Part shown: positions 12,337 through 26,044 of the stretch, piece by piece
How the letters are laid out: every line of letters starts with the position of its first letter
How positions within the stretch are numbered: the stretch's first letter is position 1
Assembly (NCBI GenBank): GCA_028671895.1
Contig: CM053809.1
Location: forward strand, 1,781,501 to 1,845,500
Reading direction: 5' to 3'
DNA: 64,000 nucleotides
Source: Oenanthe sinensis
Taxonomy: Eukaryota; Streptophyta; Magnoliopsida; Apiales; Apiaceae
Program-made: the position numbers and the translations under genes
The notes under the pieces: generated by a model
Told to the model about the DNA's origin: nothing
What the model saw: only the letters and a program-made list of their open reading frames with translations
The model's database searches: none

Positions 12337-13806
12337 TGAAAGGGGAGATAGGAGTGAATGGAAGTAACTCACTGCACTTTCATGAGTACTAGAAATGCTA
12401 AATGTAATCTCTATATAATGGTTGATAATAACTCAACAATAGAACATGACATGTAATAATATGCAGGTGCACAGAAATCTTGGAATCTTGGATCACAGAG
12501 TTCAGTTAAGACAAAGTATCAAAGGATCATCTACAGACTTGAAGCTCACTGGAAGAAGTTCATTAACATGTTCAGGCCTCAGTGGAGAATAAAAGATATT
12601 GACATCTATTCAAGGATGTGAAAGCTACAGAAGATTGTCTTAGTCTATGAAGATTTTAGTGCATTACAATCGAAACTACAAGTAAGGTTTGCAAAGAAAA
12701 ATGTGGAATCATGTTCGGAAGTAAGAGCCCCTATCAAGACTAGTCACTTATGAACCAGACTGTTGCATAAAGTGTCAGGACATTGGAGGCAAGCTCTTGT
12801 CGGTTAATATGGTTTTAATCATTCAAGTAAAGTTGTTGGTTTTCTTGAGTCATGTGGAGGATCAACAAAGCTGGTAAATCAGTGTTGGAGAAATGACAGC
12901 CTAGTGGATAAGGGACAGACGGCACAACCTGATTGGATCTTACTAAAGCTTCACAGATTAGAAGGCCAAATACTTGGACGTGGTGGAGTCACGTATACGG
13001 GGCCAAGTATTTGGATAAGGAAGTCTACACAAATTGAAGAGTGGAATGGAAATATTTAATTTAATTAAATAAAATATTTATTTAATTATTTATATATTTT
13101 ATAAATAAAGATATTCTTTATTTATATTTTATATATTTATTAAATATTACTTTTACATTAAATATTTCCAAATGCATGCTTGGCACATGACTTTGAAGAT
13201 ATGATTTGAGTGGACAAGAGTAAAAGGTGGAAAAGTAAAAAGCAACACCTTTTTCGATATAAAAAGAAGAAACTCAAGTCTTCATCTATGTGGTGGTTGT
13301 GCATCCGGATGAGAAAAGAAAAGGGGGGAGAGAGAAAAATTATTCTCTCCCCCATGGCCAAACTAGATCTTGAATATATTTGTAGCCATGATTTTCTTTA
13401 TTATACCACTCCTCTATTCTTCTATTGAAAACACTCGTTAAATCTTGTATAGAAGATAATGTTGATTTTTGTCTCCTAGATTTACAAAATGTAATAGTTT
13501 TAGAGGAGACAAAAATCACTTCTTTGTTGTGTTCTTGAGCTTATGTTCTTGAACTTGTTTGTAGCATCTACCCCACTTCAATGAATATAAAGTTATATTC
13601 TTGGATCTTGTTGTTTTGTGTGTTTTGAATGATTTACCGTTCATTATCTTGGCTATTTTAATGGTGTTCTTGAGGTTGAAGAAGATGATGAACAGTACCC
13701 GGGTTTGAACCAAAGTAATTTTTATGTTGTCCCAAAAATAATTAAAAGTCATAATTTTAATTTGGGAATCGTATTCACCCCCCTCTACGATCTCCGGGAC
13801 CCAACA
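12337..13806 (+). repeat. 5' LTR of element C
   Basis: It starts TGAAAGGGGAGATAGG and ends GGGACCCAACA. A TATA-like GATATAAAAAG is near 13256. An AT-rich segment (13055-13150) contains a perfect 12-bp inverted repeat (13100-13111 with 13115-13126). The ORFs of about 60-80 codons here are also in the 3' LTR and have no recognisable product. Confidence 0.9.
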
Positions 13807-13808
13807 AT

Positions 13809-13820
13809 TGGTATCAGAGC
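13809..13820 (+). promoter_or_regulatory. Primer-binding site of element C (initiator tRNA-Met type)
   Basis: TGGTATCAGAGC lies two bases after the LTR end. It is the standard plant Ty1/copia site complementary to the 3' end of initiator tRNA-Met. Confidence 0.9.
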
Positions 13821-13939
13821 TACTCGATTGACATACAAATCGATTGGATCTATTTTTATTTTTAAGATTAAAGAGGGTACGATTGGTTTACTGGGCATCC
13901 AGAATTTTTTTTTTAAGCCCAAAATTTTTCTAAGTACAA

Positions 13940-14755
13940 AATGTTCGAGATAGCCAAGTAGAATATTTCTATGTAGAATATTCGAATTAGAATATTTGAG
14001 TTAAATATTCGACTTAGAATATTCGAGTTAGGATATTCGACTTAGAATATTCGAGTTAGATATTCGATTTAGAATATTCGAGTTAAATATTCGACTTAGA
14101 ATATTCGAGTTAGAATATTCGAGTTAGATATTCGAGTTAGAATATTCGAGTTAGATATTCGACTTAGAATATTCGAGTTAAATATTCGACTTAGAATATT
14201 CGAGTTTGGATATTCGACTTAGAATATTCGAGTTAGGATATTCGAGTTAGAATATTCGAGTTAGATATTCGAGTTAGAATGTTCGAGTTAGAATGTTCGA
14301 GTTAGAATGTTCGAGTTAGAATGTTCGAGTTGAATGTTCGACTTGGATGTTCGACTTGGATGTTCGACTTGATGTTCGACTTGATGTTCGACTTGATGTT
14401 CGACTTGATGTTCGACTTGGATGTTCGACTTGGCGACTTGATGTTCGACTTGATGTTCGACTTGATGTTCGACTTGATGTTCGACTTGATGTTCGACTTG
14501 GATGTTCGACTTGGATGTTCGACTTGATGTTCGACTTGATTTTCGACTTGATGTTCGACTTGGATGTTCGACTTGGATGTTCGACTTGGATGTTCGACTT
14601 GATGTTCGACTTGGATGTTCGACTTGGATGTTCGAGATAGAAATTTCGAGATGGAATCTATGTAGAACATTCCTATGTAGAAGTTCTACTTGATGTTCGA
14701 GATAGAGTCTATGTAGAATTTCTACTTAGAAGACTGTTTCAACATGACACATGGC
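13940..14755 (+). repeat. TTCGA minisatellite in the 5' leader of element C
   Basis: From about 13945 to 14330 the units are 13-14 bp, alternating TTCGACTTAGAATA and TTCGAGTTAGATA forms. From about 14330 to 14635 they contract to 12-13 bp (GTTCGACTTGAT, GTTCGACTTGGAT). The edges (13926-13960 and 14636-14755) match the TTCGAGATAG / CTATGTAGAA part of element E's LTR (11150-11440), so the array seems to have grown from an LTR-type motif. Because units are often 12 bp, several frames stay open on both strands (14302-14693); I regard those as artefacts. Confidence 0.9.
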
Positions 14756-15660
14756 TATATAGCTTAACTTTTATTTAAAACAAAAATTGTTTTTCTCTCA
14801 AATTGTTTTTAGTTTAATAATTAATTTAATAATTAAATTTGAATTTAATTATTTAAAATATTTTGGAAATAATTTTTAAATTTAAATAATTTATTTTTCA
14901 AGTTTATTTTATATCTTGGAAAATATTTTATTTTCTTTTAAATTTTAGAGTCAAATATTTTATATTTTTAATATTCTTAGTTAAAAATTTTATTAATTTG
15001 AAAACTAAAATTAATCATAAAATCCAATTTAATTTTTTTTGAGTTTAATATTCTTAAAAGTATTTTGAGAATTATTTTTGAGGTTTAATAATTTATTTTT
15101 TATAAAACTTTAATTACAAATTTTATAAAACTCTTTGGAAAATATTTTTGGATTGAAATAATTTATTTTCATGAACATTTTAAATGTTTTGAAAATTTAG
15201 TATTTCTATTTCAAAATTATGTTTTCGAGTTGTTTTATTTTAATTTTAATTTAAGCTTGGAAGTTTTAATTATAAATCTCATAAAACTTTTTGAAAAATC
15301 ATTTTGGTTGAAATAATTTATTTTCAAGAATATCTTAGATGACTTGAAAATTTATTATTTTTATATCAAACTTATATTTTCAATCTGTTTTATTTTAATT
15401 ATAATTGAAACTGTTTTGGATTATAAATTCTATAAAATTCTTTGGAAATTAATTTTGATTTGAAATAATTTCTTTTTCAGGATTATTTAATATACCTTGA
15501 AAATTTTGTTATCTCTATATCAAAACTTTCTTTTCGAATTATTTTATTTTATTTATAATTTGAAATTGAGAAATTTATTATTATTTATCAAAAAAATGCA
15601 TTTTCAATTTATTTTGATTATTTAAATTCCTAAAAAATTAAATACTTCTGTTTGAACAAA
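14756..15660 (+). other. AT-rich leader of element C
   Basis: About 0.9 kb is dominated by TTTTATAAA, TTTGAAAAT and AATTTATTTT words with loose internal repetition (for example near 15120, 15270 and 15440). No gene is visible. A shorter AT-rich block of the same kind precedes the related sequence in E (120-330) and in D (reverse, 44930-45150). Confidence 0.5.
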
Positions 15661-18300
15661 ATGTTTTATTAAACGAAATAACAGGAGTTGATTCTTCGTT
15701 CGTTGAGGACAAACGAACTGACTGAAGAACATTCTAATGTAGTTGAGACCTGATCTTACCATTGGAGATGTATTTCTACATCGGTCTACTCAGTGGATCA
15801 TTTGGTTATTGAAAGGGGATTAGTTCATTTAGGGAAGAATCTTCGATCAGTGGTTTTCGAATCAATATCTGAAGAATTCGGGATTTTGAAAAGGAATTCA
15901 GTTTATCGGTCAAAGAACCAAAACAACAATTGAAGATTTGGTTAAAGAACATCAGTGGCAGAAATACACAAGGTTTGATTATCACTGACATATGATAATC
16001 AAGGGGTTATTGCTACACATACAAAGAAGAGTGATCTTTTCAAGCAGAACATGAGACATTCTATGTCGAGGTCATTAAGCAGAACAATCAGGTATCAGTT
16101 TGGGTTGAAGCAGGAACATCATTGGTTATTGAGGTCAAATGCAAGGATACTTCCATGAGTGTCAGTAGAATGGAAATTGATTTTGATCAATTGATTATCA
16201 CTTGATATGGAATGTTAAGCATCGCTCAGGTATACTTTCTAACTAGTTTATACTTGTTTGATTCAATTATAGAGTATTAAGTGTTGAACTGCATTATATT
16301 ATAAGTTTGATGTAATGCATGTCTCACCTTGATTTCTATATAAATTAGATAACTTATGCTAGTTTGTTGGTGTTGCTTGTTTATCAGTATTTGACTTCAT
16401 GATTAGATCTTGTGTGATTTAATGGTTGTTTTACGATAATTGATATTGTTAGCATATAGAGTCTTAGGTATTTGTAGGGGTACATTTACCAGAAAGAGTA
16501 TTTGTTGCATGCTAAGTGCCTTGATGTTTACATTGTCTATAATCTGTTTATACTCGCATGGTTGTATTAAATGCTATATCTGATCATGTGCTTGTTAAGA
16601 TGAGTTTATTTCTAATTTGGGAATTGCCTGGGGGTCAGTATAATAAACCACGAATTAAAATTCTAAATTTAAATTGACTCAGGTAATTAGAGATAATATA
16701 ATATTAAAGTGAACAACAAAGGTGATTTAGAAGAATTAGGAATCTGAGTGATTGATTCTTCTATGACTACATATATGTACAACGTGATTCTTATAGACTC
16801 CTAGTCCACCTTAAGTTAGGTTAGGATCACTGAGCTCATAGCCAATACTACTTGTTGAGGCTGATATAGATGATGAGTGATCAGTCAGATAAGAATGAGC
16901 ATGTTGAACTTGAATGCTTTGTTGTTAACTATGTTTAGAAATATCTCTAACCCTTGGACTCAATCAAATTGAGGACCACGTGTCTTAATCATTTGTGAAT
17001 GCAGAGTATTTTTCAACATGTACAAATTATATATCTCTGACATTTTCATGTTCGAGGCATGTAACTACTTTTTATTTGGTATTCAAATGGTTAAGCAAGG
17101 TTACCTATTTTTCTTGAATAATCTGAAGCACAATATTCAAATGGATGAACAGTATTGATCGGGGTCAAGAGAAATAGAAGCTCACTCTACTGGAAGTGAG
17201 GTTATTGCTGACACGAAATGTAATGCTTATGATGAAGTCAACTATTCGTTAAAGTTTATCAGAATGGAGTTAGCTGCAACAACAAGTGACGCTCTCACAC
17301 TTGGTTTATCAACTAATACTTGGTTTATCAAGATAACGGATTCGAGGGTAAAGATGAAGTTGGTGAGAAAGGACTACTTCTAATGAAATTCTTTTAAGAA
17401 GGACATTAGTGAAGTATGTCAGTTGAAGGGAAGTCAAGTCAAAGGCTACCCTATTTAGTTTTGGTGTTTGTTCGTGCGTTCGAGAGATGAAGCATCTCAG
17501 TGATTAATCACATTCAAAGGATTAGGCAGATTGCTGTAAGAACACTTTGAGGGCAGGTAAGAGAATTTTTTGACGAATGAAGTTCTATGTTATGTCTGCA
17601 CTGAAAGGAGTATTCTAGAGTAAAGTTCAGTTTTCGGACTTCATGACCAAATGAAGGAGTTAATAGGGAAATCCAGACCTTGAGTGGAATTACAAAGTTA
17701 ATGGATAGACTTAAGGTTTCCTATTCACTATGGCTGAATCAGTTGACACAGCAAGTCTAATCAGCAAATGTAAAGAGAAGACATCAAGTAAGATTAATCA
17801 TGCCTGAAGTCACATGGTGTGATGGAAGGCTATCTTATTTGGAGTTAAGAGCTTACACAGAGTCTGTGATTGATTTAAGATGATCTAGATGCAGTGAACA
17901 TCATCATCAAGCTCCCTAGCATTCGTTTGATTTTTGCTTTGAATTTCTAAAGGATATCCTGTTTAGGGCTCAGGATCAGATGACACCAGATGAAGAAAAG
18001 CTGCAAGCAGCATCACAGGGGGGGGCATTAGTAAGTTGGATCAACTAGTCGTGTTTGATGCTCAAAGGCTAGCAGTGCTCATTGAGTAAGAGTTGAGATT
18101 CTTAGGAGCACTGAGTGATCCAGATTGAGTGATTGCAAATTAGAAAGGAAATTGTCAATTTAAAGATAATGCAAGATGATCTCAATCATAATTGAAGAAA
18201 ACTACTCTACCCACTGAATATCTAAGGAAACATTAAGGACACATCTGTCATGACAAAGGGTTTTGTGTAACAACATTTCCTAAAGTCAGTTCTTGATGAA
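15661..18300 (+). pseudogene. Decayed gag/pol region of element C
   Basis: The order of blocks follows the decayed region of E: 15700-15900 resembles 370-600, 16550-16760 resembles 1790-2030, and 17480-17640 resembles 2820-3010. The last could be the integrase stretch near the catalytic Asp. No frame is open beyond about 60 codons, so the product cannot be reconstructed. This is a low-confidence assignment from position and relation to E. Confidence 0.35.
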
Positions 18301-21033
18301 TCTGGGTAGTAGAGTAGTGATCGGTCGTGCATGTATAAGAGTATTTCATTGGTTTTTCTGAGTGAATTCAATGAAGACTGAAGATGCACTAATTAATCAA
18401 GATTGAGTAGGGTTCGAATCAAGGAACTAACTCAATTGAACCAGAGGCAGATACACTTAGCACAAGGAATCAATCCATATGAAGACTTGGTATTGATACA
18501 GAAGCTGAATGATAGTTCGGAGTTTTTGAAGGTTCTACTCTTCTAGTGTCAGGACTACTGGTTTCTAGAGTGCTGAGTTTAGTGAAGCTGCTGCCAAGAC
18601 CAATATCTACAAGGAAATATTTAGGTGTTGAAGGTAATGCAGTTTCCATCTGGATGAGCGTGGTATTGTTTCGAAGAACAATGTTAACTGGTAGCTGAAA
18701 AGTTATTCCTGTCCAAATGGAGTAAACGTTCGATCTCGAAAGGAGTAAACGTTCGATCTCTCGGGCAAAGAGGAGTAATTGTTCATTCAACGATCATACA
18801 CCAGTAAAAGCTCTATTGACTAAGGTATGTCACTCTAGTCTAATATTGATTTATTTAAATGTAAAGTTTATAGAGAGTGTTCATGCTATTTAGATGTCTA
18901 CGATCTCTAGGAACTGATTAATGTTTGGCTTGTGACCACCCGGGACCCAATATTATCGCTATGAGATTACCTATGATCACCCGGGACCTAGGGACCTAAC
19001 AATGTAGCATCTCTTTGTATAGTCAATTTATATCCAGGACCTCGTACTTTGTGCTGTCATATGTTATTCATGCTATATGTATCAAATGTTTCAGCATAAG
19101 TATTTGTATATATTAATTAATTGTAATTTTATTTACTTCTAATTGTTTAATGCTAATATTAATGGAACCACTTGATATGTAGTTTAAGTGATGTAATCCC
19201 TGTCTTTTCCAAAATCCATTAATATTAGTTGTCATTCTTTTGATATTAGTGACGTCACTTAGAATTTCTGCACTAAGTGACAAAAAGATTATTTCAAAAA
19301 CACTGATATTGAAAGTAATTTACTACATCGCGAGGGGTTGTCAAAGATCATAAATTTTAGCATTAATATTTAAAGGTATTTGATCCCAGATACAACTAGT
19401 ACCTCGAGCTTACATACATTCTGATTGTCATGAGTATTTTCAATATGCTTATGTGATAATTGTTGAGATGTAGTGTAAGAAGTTAAATGCTGTCATTCGG
19501 TCAATGTATGTTCAGTGTTTAACGGATGCTTATGTTTTATGCTTTAGAATTACCATGATCTATATTGCAATATGTGTTTGTTTCAAGCGACAAATGGTAA
19601 TTGTCTAGCATAATGTAAGTATCTTATGTGCTTGATTGTTTTGTAGTAAGATGCATTTTATTATAAAATGATTGAATGATGTTATTACTTTTGAATGTCT
19701 TGTCATTAATATCTTTGATAATTCATTAGTATTAACATAAGTTTTTCATTCTTTAGAACTTGAATGCATAAAGAAATTTCTTGTCTATTTCTTGTGAAAA
19801 ATGTTTTATCTAAATATGCATTCATTTGCCAGAGAATGAAAAGCCACTAAAAGTTTTTTTTTAACTCCATTTGAAAGAGAACATTTCTTGAGGATTATCT
19901 TTCTATTTCAAAATCATATATCCTCTCTCTCTCTAAATGTTTTGTAATGAAAACTGTTTTCTCTCCACGATTTATTTAAATAAAGTTACTTGATAACTTG
20001 TAACTTAGGTTGCATGGTATCATGATATTTTATTTGAGTAAATTGTTTTGATATTGAGGTATCAACTATTGGTAAAACGTTTTTCAGAACTTTTGTTAAT
20101 GTCTGTTTCACATTGACCTGTAGTATTAAAACAATGGTTGTTTGCTTTGGGATTAGTACCTTGGAATGTATGACTAAAGCATTCATTCGATTTTTTTTAA
20201 TGATTTATGTTTTAAGTCGGAGATAATATCCGATAAGAATGAATTGTAAAACAATTTCTGAAAACATACAGTGAGCAAGAAGAAATAGATATGAGTTATT
20301 AATCAAAATCTTTTTGTTAAAAGAGTTGAATTTCAATTGGATATTTGTCTAAGAGAAATTCAAAAGAACACTTTTGTTAATCTGTTAAACTTTTTTTTTT
20401 CAAAATTGTGAGTTTATGAAATTTGGCTTAATATTCTTTTACCTATTCTTTATTAATTCCCACATTTTAGCTCTGGTGCATTATTTCTTCAGGACACATT
20501 GCTCCGATGCTATATTTCTGAGAAGGAATAGAGAATAAGTTTAATCATACTCTACCAAATTTTATATATCTCTGATCAACTCTATCTATTTAGCCGTAAT
20601 GGCTTGGCCCTAGTGGCTATAGGGGAAGGTCAAGAAGTTGAATAATCCATCAATTTCTAACCAAGGCCTTAGTACCAAACACTATCATTCTCATTCAAAC
20701 TTTCAACCCTTGGTGATATAAGGAACTTTTGTAGATTAGTGGTTGTTAAGGGAGAAACTGCATTAATTGCAGCAAAAGATGTGTCAGAAGTGCACCCACA
20801 GCTCTACCTCTCGAGAAGAAAAGAAGTATACAAATTGAGGTATCTGTAGCTCATCTGTATTCTCTCAAAAGGATGCAGAGCTGAAAAGGCAATTCAACCG
20901 TTTCTGAATGAACTCTCTCAACAGGGTGATTTCATTGAAAATTCGCTCGTCAGCCAGAGAACCTTGTAATGAGTCAAGCACACCAAAAGCATTCACGCTG
21001 ATGGTAAACCTAAATTTTTTGATTCTAAGGGAT
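18301..21033 (+). other. Internal region of C left of insertion A, no recognised gene
   Basis: AT-rich sequence without a recognisable product. Near 18940-18990 two similar phrases contain CACCCGGGACC. Around 18720-18760 a short motif, GTAAACGTTCGATCTC, is duplicated. A CT microsatellite lies at 19923-19934. The 106-codon minus-strand frame at 18470-18790 has no features I recognise. Confidence 0.4.
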
Positions 21034-21038
21034 GTTAT
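21034..21038. repeat. Target duplication GTTAT, left copy (element A)
   Basis: GTTAT directly precedes the left LTR of A and is repeated at 40955-40959 directly after its right LTR. Confidence 0.9.
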
Positions 21039-22581
21039 TGAAGGGTTTCGTGACACAAACGCAGCGGAATAAACGTGAAAAATAAATCAAAATAGCGAAA
21101 CCCTCCGCAGGATCCATGCGAAAACAAAAGATTTAATTCGGAGATAAAGAATAAATACCTTTAGAAGCTTTAACAGTTCATTAATGGAAGATTAATGGAG
21201 GTCCAAAGCTTGTTTAATCACCACGTATCCCGCTCTCGCGATCTACGCTCTACGGTATCCACACGAACACTTTTCATGAAGGATTGATGTGTACTAGCAC
21301 CCGAAAACTTCTTCTCTCTCTATCTTCCTCCTCTCTCAGAGCGGCTAGGGTTTTTGTAAAATCTCTATCTTATTAAATCAGCCCATAAAGAGATTATATA
21401 GAGAGAGGAATAAGTTTTCTAATTATAATCCAATTATAATTAATACTAATCCAAAATTCTAAATTATTTAATTAAGTCTCACTTAATTAATTAATTATTA
21501 ATTTTGGAATTAGTTTAAGTAATTCATTTATTCTATTTATATAATTAATTAAGTCATACTTAATTAATATCATTAATAAAATAAATTACTTATTTAATTT
21601 AAATTCATAATTTAAATTATTTCTCCTTCAAGCGTTCTTTGTGTGTGACCCTGTAGGTTATTATTACGTTGGCAACAATTTTAATATCTAATTAAAATTG
21701 TAAACAATGAGCGGCATCTAGTAATACATCATTGCTACCCAAGTAATAATAATAAATCGGTGATTCGATTAAGCCTTTCGTGAATAATGTTCCATGTAAT
21801 ATAATCCCTTTAATCTTGATATTATAGATTAAACTCAAGGCATGTCTCGTGTCATCCTTTTCATAATTTAATCTTTATTTTCTTGATCGATGAGTAGACT
21901 ATTAAAATCAAATCAACATTTGAGCACGGCCGTGCATTTCATAGTCTCACTCAAACAAGAGGCCAATAATATCACTCCTAAAATTAGGAGGATTAAATCC
22001 CATCTAAATCATTCATATTTCTCATACGATTCATAATATACCCAATGTCCACTTTTATCATCACCCGGTCAAAGGTAACTTTTAATGTAATCAAAGTATA
22101 TTAATTCTCATATAGAAATATAATGATTTCAGGTCTAAGGATCATTACACCATTATCACAGTGAGAATTACTTATGACACTTACTTAACATGTAGAATCT
22201 CACGGCGGGTCATTCCAGTGCCATGCATTGATACATGCACTTATGTTCTTGACTTTAGTATCCCCATACCTATGACCAATGAGATGTGGTCATCTGTCAA
22301 GAAACATACTAGTCTTTGTGCATTATTATTGTCCTTAAATAATAATACTCGACTAGGGAATTTTAGGAATAAGATACTATTCATATAATCTCATTTTTAA
22401 GTCACATACTTAAAGATATAGAATACGTATCAAAATTCCAAGGACATTTACTATGCTTTTAATTTATTACGCAGTAAACAAAACATAATAAATAAATAAT
22501 AATCAATAAAACATAATCCTTAATAATTAATATTTTCTTTAAAATATAAAAAGTATTGTCTCTAGAGCACAATTACTAACA
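21039..22581 (-). repeat. 3' LTR of element A
   Basis: It reads TGAAGGGTTTCG at the left and ACTAACA at the right on the plus strand. A TATA box (minus strand CTATATAATC, near 21400) is followed on the minus strand by a leader with AAAACCCTAGCC and GA-rich sequence. A 75-codon plus-strand frame (22161-22388) is present in all four A/B LTRs; it lies antisense to the element and has no known domain. Confidence 0.93.
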
Positions 22582-22594
22582 ATCTCCCACTTGC
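22582..22594 (-). promoter_or_regulatory. Polypurine tract of element A
   Basis: The minus strand reads GCAAGTGGGAGAT immediately before the 3' LTR. The same tract occurs at 50075-50087 in element B. Confidence 0.8.
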
Positions 22595-22595
22595 A

Positions 22596-25500
22596 CTAGA
22601 GCCAATTACCCAAGTATCCGATACTCATGAAACTAGTGTGACTTTCATGCTTCTGCTGCGACAAAGCCTTAGTCAGTGGGTCTGCAATATTATTATTAGT
22701 ATGCACTTTACATATATGTATATCTCCTTGATCATTAATCTCATTAATTAGATGATATCTCCTAAGTACATGCCCAAACAGTCTCCTTGGCTGCTTCACA
22801 AGCATCAATATACTCAGGTTCTATTGTAAAATCAACAATTGTCTTTGCTGTGAACCATTCCAGCAATAAAACACAAAGCCAGATAGAAACATTAAATTAT
22901 CGTTATCTGTCTAGAAACCAGTATCACTGAAACCTCTTACAACTAGCTTCACATCTCCTCCATATAACAAGAATGAATCTTTAGTCCTCTTTAAGTACTT
23001 AAGAATATTCTTGACTGTCGTCCAGTGACATTCACTTGGATTAGATCGGTATCTACTCATCATGGTTAAAGCATACGAGACATCAGGACAAGTACATATC
23101 ATTGCATACATTATAAAACCAACTGCTGACGCATATGGAATTTTACTCATGTAGTCCCTATCATCCAATGATTTAGGACAAATTTTATTTTGAGATCACT
23201 ATCCCATGAGACATTGGGACATATCCATTTTAGTCTCTTTGCATTTGAAATCGATGCAAAACTTTGTCAATGTATGTACTCTAAATTAGGCCGATCAATC
23301 ACCTTGATCTATCTCTATAGATCTCGATCCCTAATATATATGTCACATCGCCTAAGTCTTTCATTGAGAAATTATTTCTCAACCAAGTCTTCACAGTCTG
23401 TTGAGAAGGAATGTCATTCCCTATTAGTAATATATCATCAACATATAATACTAGGAATGCCACATGGCTCCCACTATACTTCTTGTAAACACAAGTTTCA
23501 TCTTCATTCTGAATAAAGTCAAACTCTTTTTGACTGTTTCATGAAAACAAATGTTCCATCTCCTCGAGGCCTGCTTTAATCCATAAATGGATCGACGCAA
23601 CTTACATACATTTCCAGCATCCTTTAGATCAACAAAACCCTTAGGGTGTGTCATGTACACATCCATATTTTCTTCAAGGCTCTCATTTAAGAAAGCGGTT
23701 TTGACATCCATTTGCCAGATTTCATAGTCATAGTAAGCAGCTATAGCAAGCAAAATCCTGATGGACATGACCATAACAACTGGTGAAAAGGTCTCATCAT
23801 AGTCAATACCATGAATTTTCTTGAAACCTTTTGCCACCAATCGTGCCTTATAGGTCTGTACATTAGCATCCATGTCGGTCTTCTTCTTGAAAACCCACTT
23901 GCACCCTATAGGTTTTACCCCTTCAGGTGGATCAACCAAAGTCCATACTTGATTAGTATACATGGATTCCATCTCAGATTTAATGGCATCCAGCCATCTC
24001 TTAGAATCTGGAGTGTTTATAGTATCTAGGTAGGTGAGAGGCTCATCTTCATCCACAAGCATCACATCACCATCTTGAGTCAAGAGAAATCCATATTATC
24101 TCTCGGGCTCATGGCGAATCCTACTAAACCTACGAACACCTGTGTTTCTTGAGCAGTATTATTTTTCTTGTACATTCTACTCAGGTTCCTCCACTGGTTC
24201 AACGTTATCATGTGGGTCTCAAACTTCATTGAGATCTATTATCCTCCCACTGTCTCTCAGCAGTTCGAGCAACAAACACTTTGTTCTCGGAAGGATTATA
24301 GAAAGAATAACCCCTTGTTTCAGTTGGGTATTCCACAAAATTACATTTATCTGATTTTGGTCCTAGCTTGTCAGAGATTAGACATTTCATAAACGCTTCA
24401 CATCCCCAAAATTTTATAAATGACATGCTGTGACTTTGCTCAGTCCATATCTCATAAGGAGTCTTTTGAACCAATTTAGTAGGAACACAGTTAAGTGTAT
24501 GTGGAGCCATTTCCAGGGTGCAACCCCAGAAACTAATTGGAAGATTCATTGACTCAACATTGATCGCACCATGTCCAACAAGGTGTGATCTCTCCTATCA
24601 AAAAACTTTTCTTTGATATTTTCTACTTCATCTTTATAGTCTTTGAACTTTTCAAATGATTCGGATTAGTTCTTCAAAAGATACATATATCCGTATCTAC
24701 TAAAATAATTAGTAAATTTTATGAAGTTAATAAAATCTACCTTTTGTCATCGTACACATATGACCACATACATCACTATGTATAAGTCATACCCATTCAA
24801 TGATCCCTTCTCCATGTCCGGTAAAAGGAGCTTTAGTCATTTTACCAAATAAACCAAGATTCATATCCTTTGGTATGATTCATAATTAAACTTATCCATG
24901 AATGCATCCTTATGTATTCTGGAAATGCGTTTCTCATTAATATGGCCTCAGCGACAGTGCCAAAGGTAATATTTGATTTGAGTCACTTTAGAACATATAA
25001 ATTGTTAATTAGATGTGCAACATTATAAGGCTCATCATCAAAATAGAATAAACAACTATTGTTATAAAATGAAAAAGCCTTTCTTGTCCAAACAAGAAAC
25101 TGAAATAATGTCTCTGCCAATTGCAAGCACGCTATAACAATTATTAAGTTCTAAATTTTCCTTATAGGCCAAAAATTAAGTAACGAGTTCCTCGAACCAG
25201 AGCAACTATCTTTACTCCAATTCCAACCCGATACCTTAAGCTTGACCCTTATTGATCATCATCTTCCGATCTTCCAATAAGCATGACAGTTTAATTTCCA
25301 GTCTCCCAACTTTCCACAGAAGTGACAATCGTCTTCTTTATCAACACCTCATTCAGACTTTAGAGTCTGCTTTAGGGATTGGACTTTGGTTTGACAACGG
25401 AACTAGATCAAATCTTCTCCTTGCCTTTCCATTTTCCTTTCCCTTTTGCATTCCCTATGTTTACCATCAATATAGTAGTAGTTCATGCATTTATCATATT

Positions 25501-26044
25501 ACTTTCAGCAGTTCTCAACATACTTAGCAACTCAATGGGTGTTTTACCAATCTTATTCACTTTATTGTTCATAACAAAATAAGAATAATATTTGTCCAAA
25601 AATTGTAAGATCAAATCTAACTGTCTCCAGACCAATCTGAAAACCCAAAATATCAATGGTATTCATTATACCCTATAATCTTTAGAACATGTGGTGTAAC
25701 CGGGTCTCACTCTCCCTACTTGTAAGTGTATAGTGCCCTTTCAAATATATCTTGTGCTCAATCGTTTCATAAGCATCTATATGCTCGTATTGCTTCTTAA
25801 GCTCAGCACATATATTTGCGAGCATGAGACATGAAACATCAGTCGCAACATCAATTTGCTTCCAATAAGCACTATGATTTGCACATGTTACATTCTCAAC
25901 TTTAAGAGTAGGGGAAGAGATTTGACTAATATCGTGATGCCCGAGGACGATCCTCAAGCTCCTATGCCAGTCAAGGAAATATATTCTCGTCAACTTGTCC
26001 TTCTCAAGAACTGATCGCATAGAGAAGTTGTTTGTGTTTATCAT
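22596..26044 (-). pseudogene. Defective copia Gag-Pol of element A
   Basis: Reading right to left: Gag from an ATG at 26044 (motif CLMLANICAELKKQYEHIDAY); a zinc knuckle near 25320-25360 whose His is replaced by Asp (C-x2-C-x4-D-x4-C); an integrase start and an integrase C-terminal part (24549-24226, motifs TPYEIWTEQ, GPKSDKC, GYSFYNPSENKVF); reverse transcriptase (24083-23451, motifs CKWVFKKK, ARLVAKGF, QMDVKTAFLNE, SIYGLKQASR); and YVDD near 23420-23435 in another frame. The polymerase tail and RNase H follow (23168-22596, motifs SKIPYASAVG, NNIADPLTKAL). Lesions include an integrase deletion near 24600, a frameshift in an A-run near 23528 and several stops. The same lesions occur in B. It cannot make a functional polyprotein. 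Confidence 0.85.

Noticed and set aside
13055..13150. AT-rich inverted repeat in the C LTR considered as a MITE
   Set aside because: Present in both LTRs at the same place, arms only 12 bp, and no target duplication; more likely part of the LTR.
14302..14693. Several overlapping ORFs of 63-122 codons on both strands with repetitive peptides
   Set aside because: They come from 12-bp repeat units, which keep frames open on both strands; no start context, promoter or domain supports a gene.
22161..22388. 75-codon ORF repeated in all four A/B LTRs (also 40534, 49654, 56861)
   Set aside because: Antisense within the LTR and identical because the LTRs are nearly identical; in the diverged H LTR the frame is not kept cleanly.
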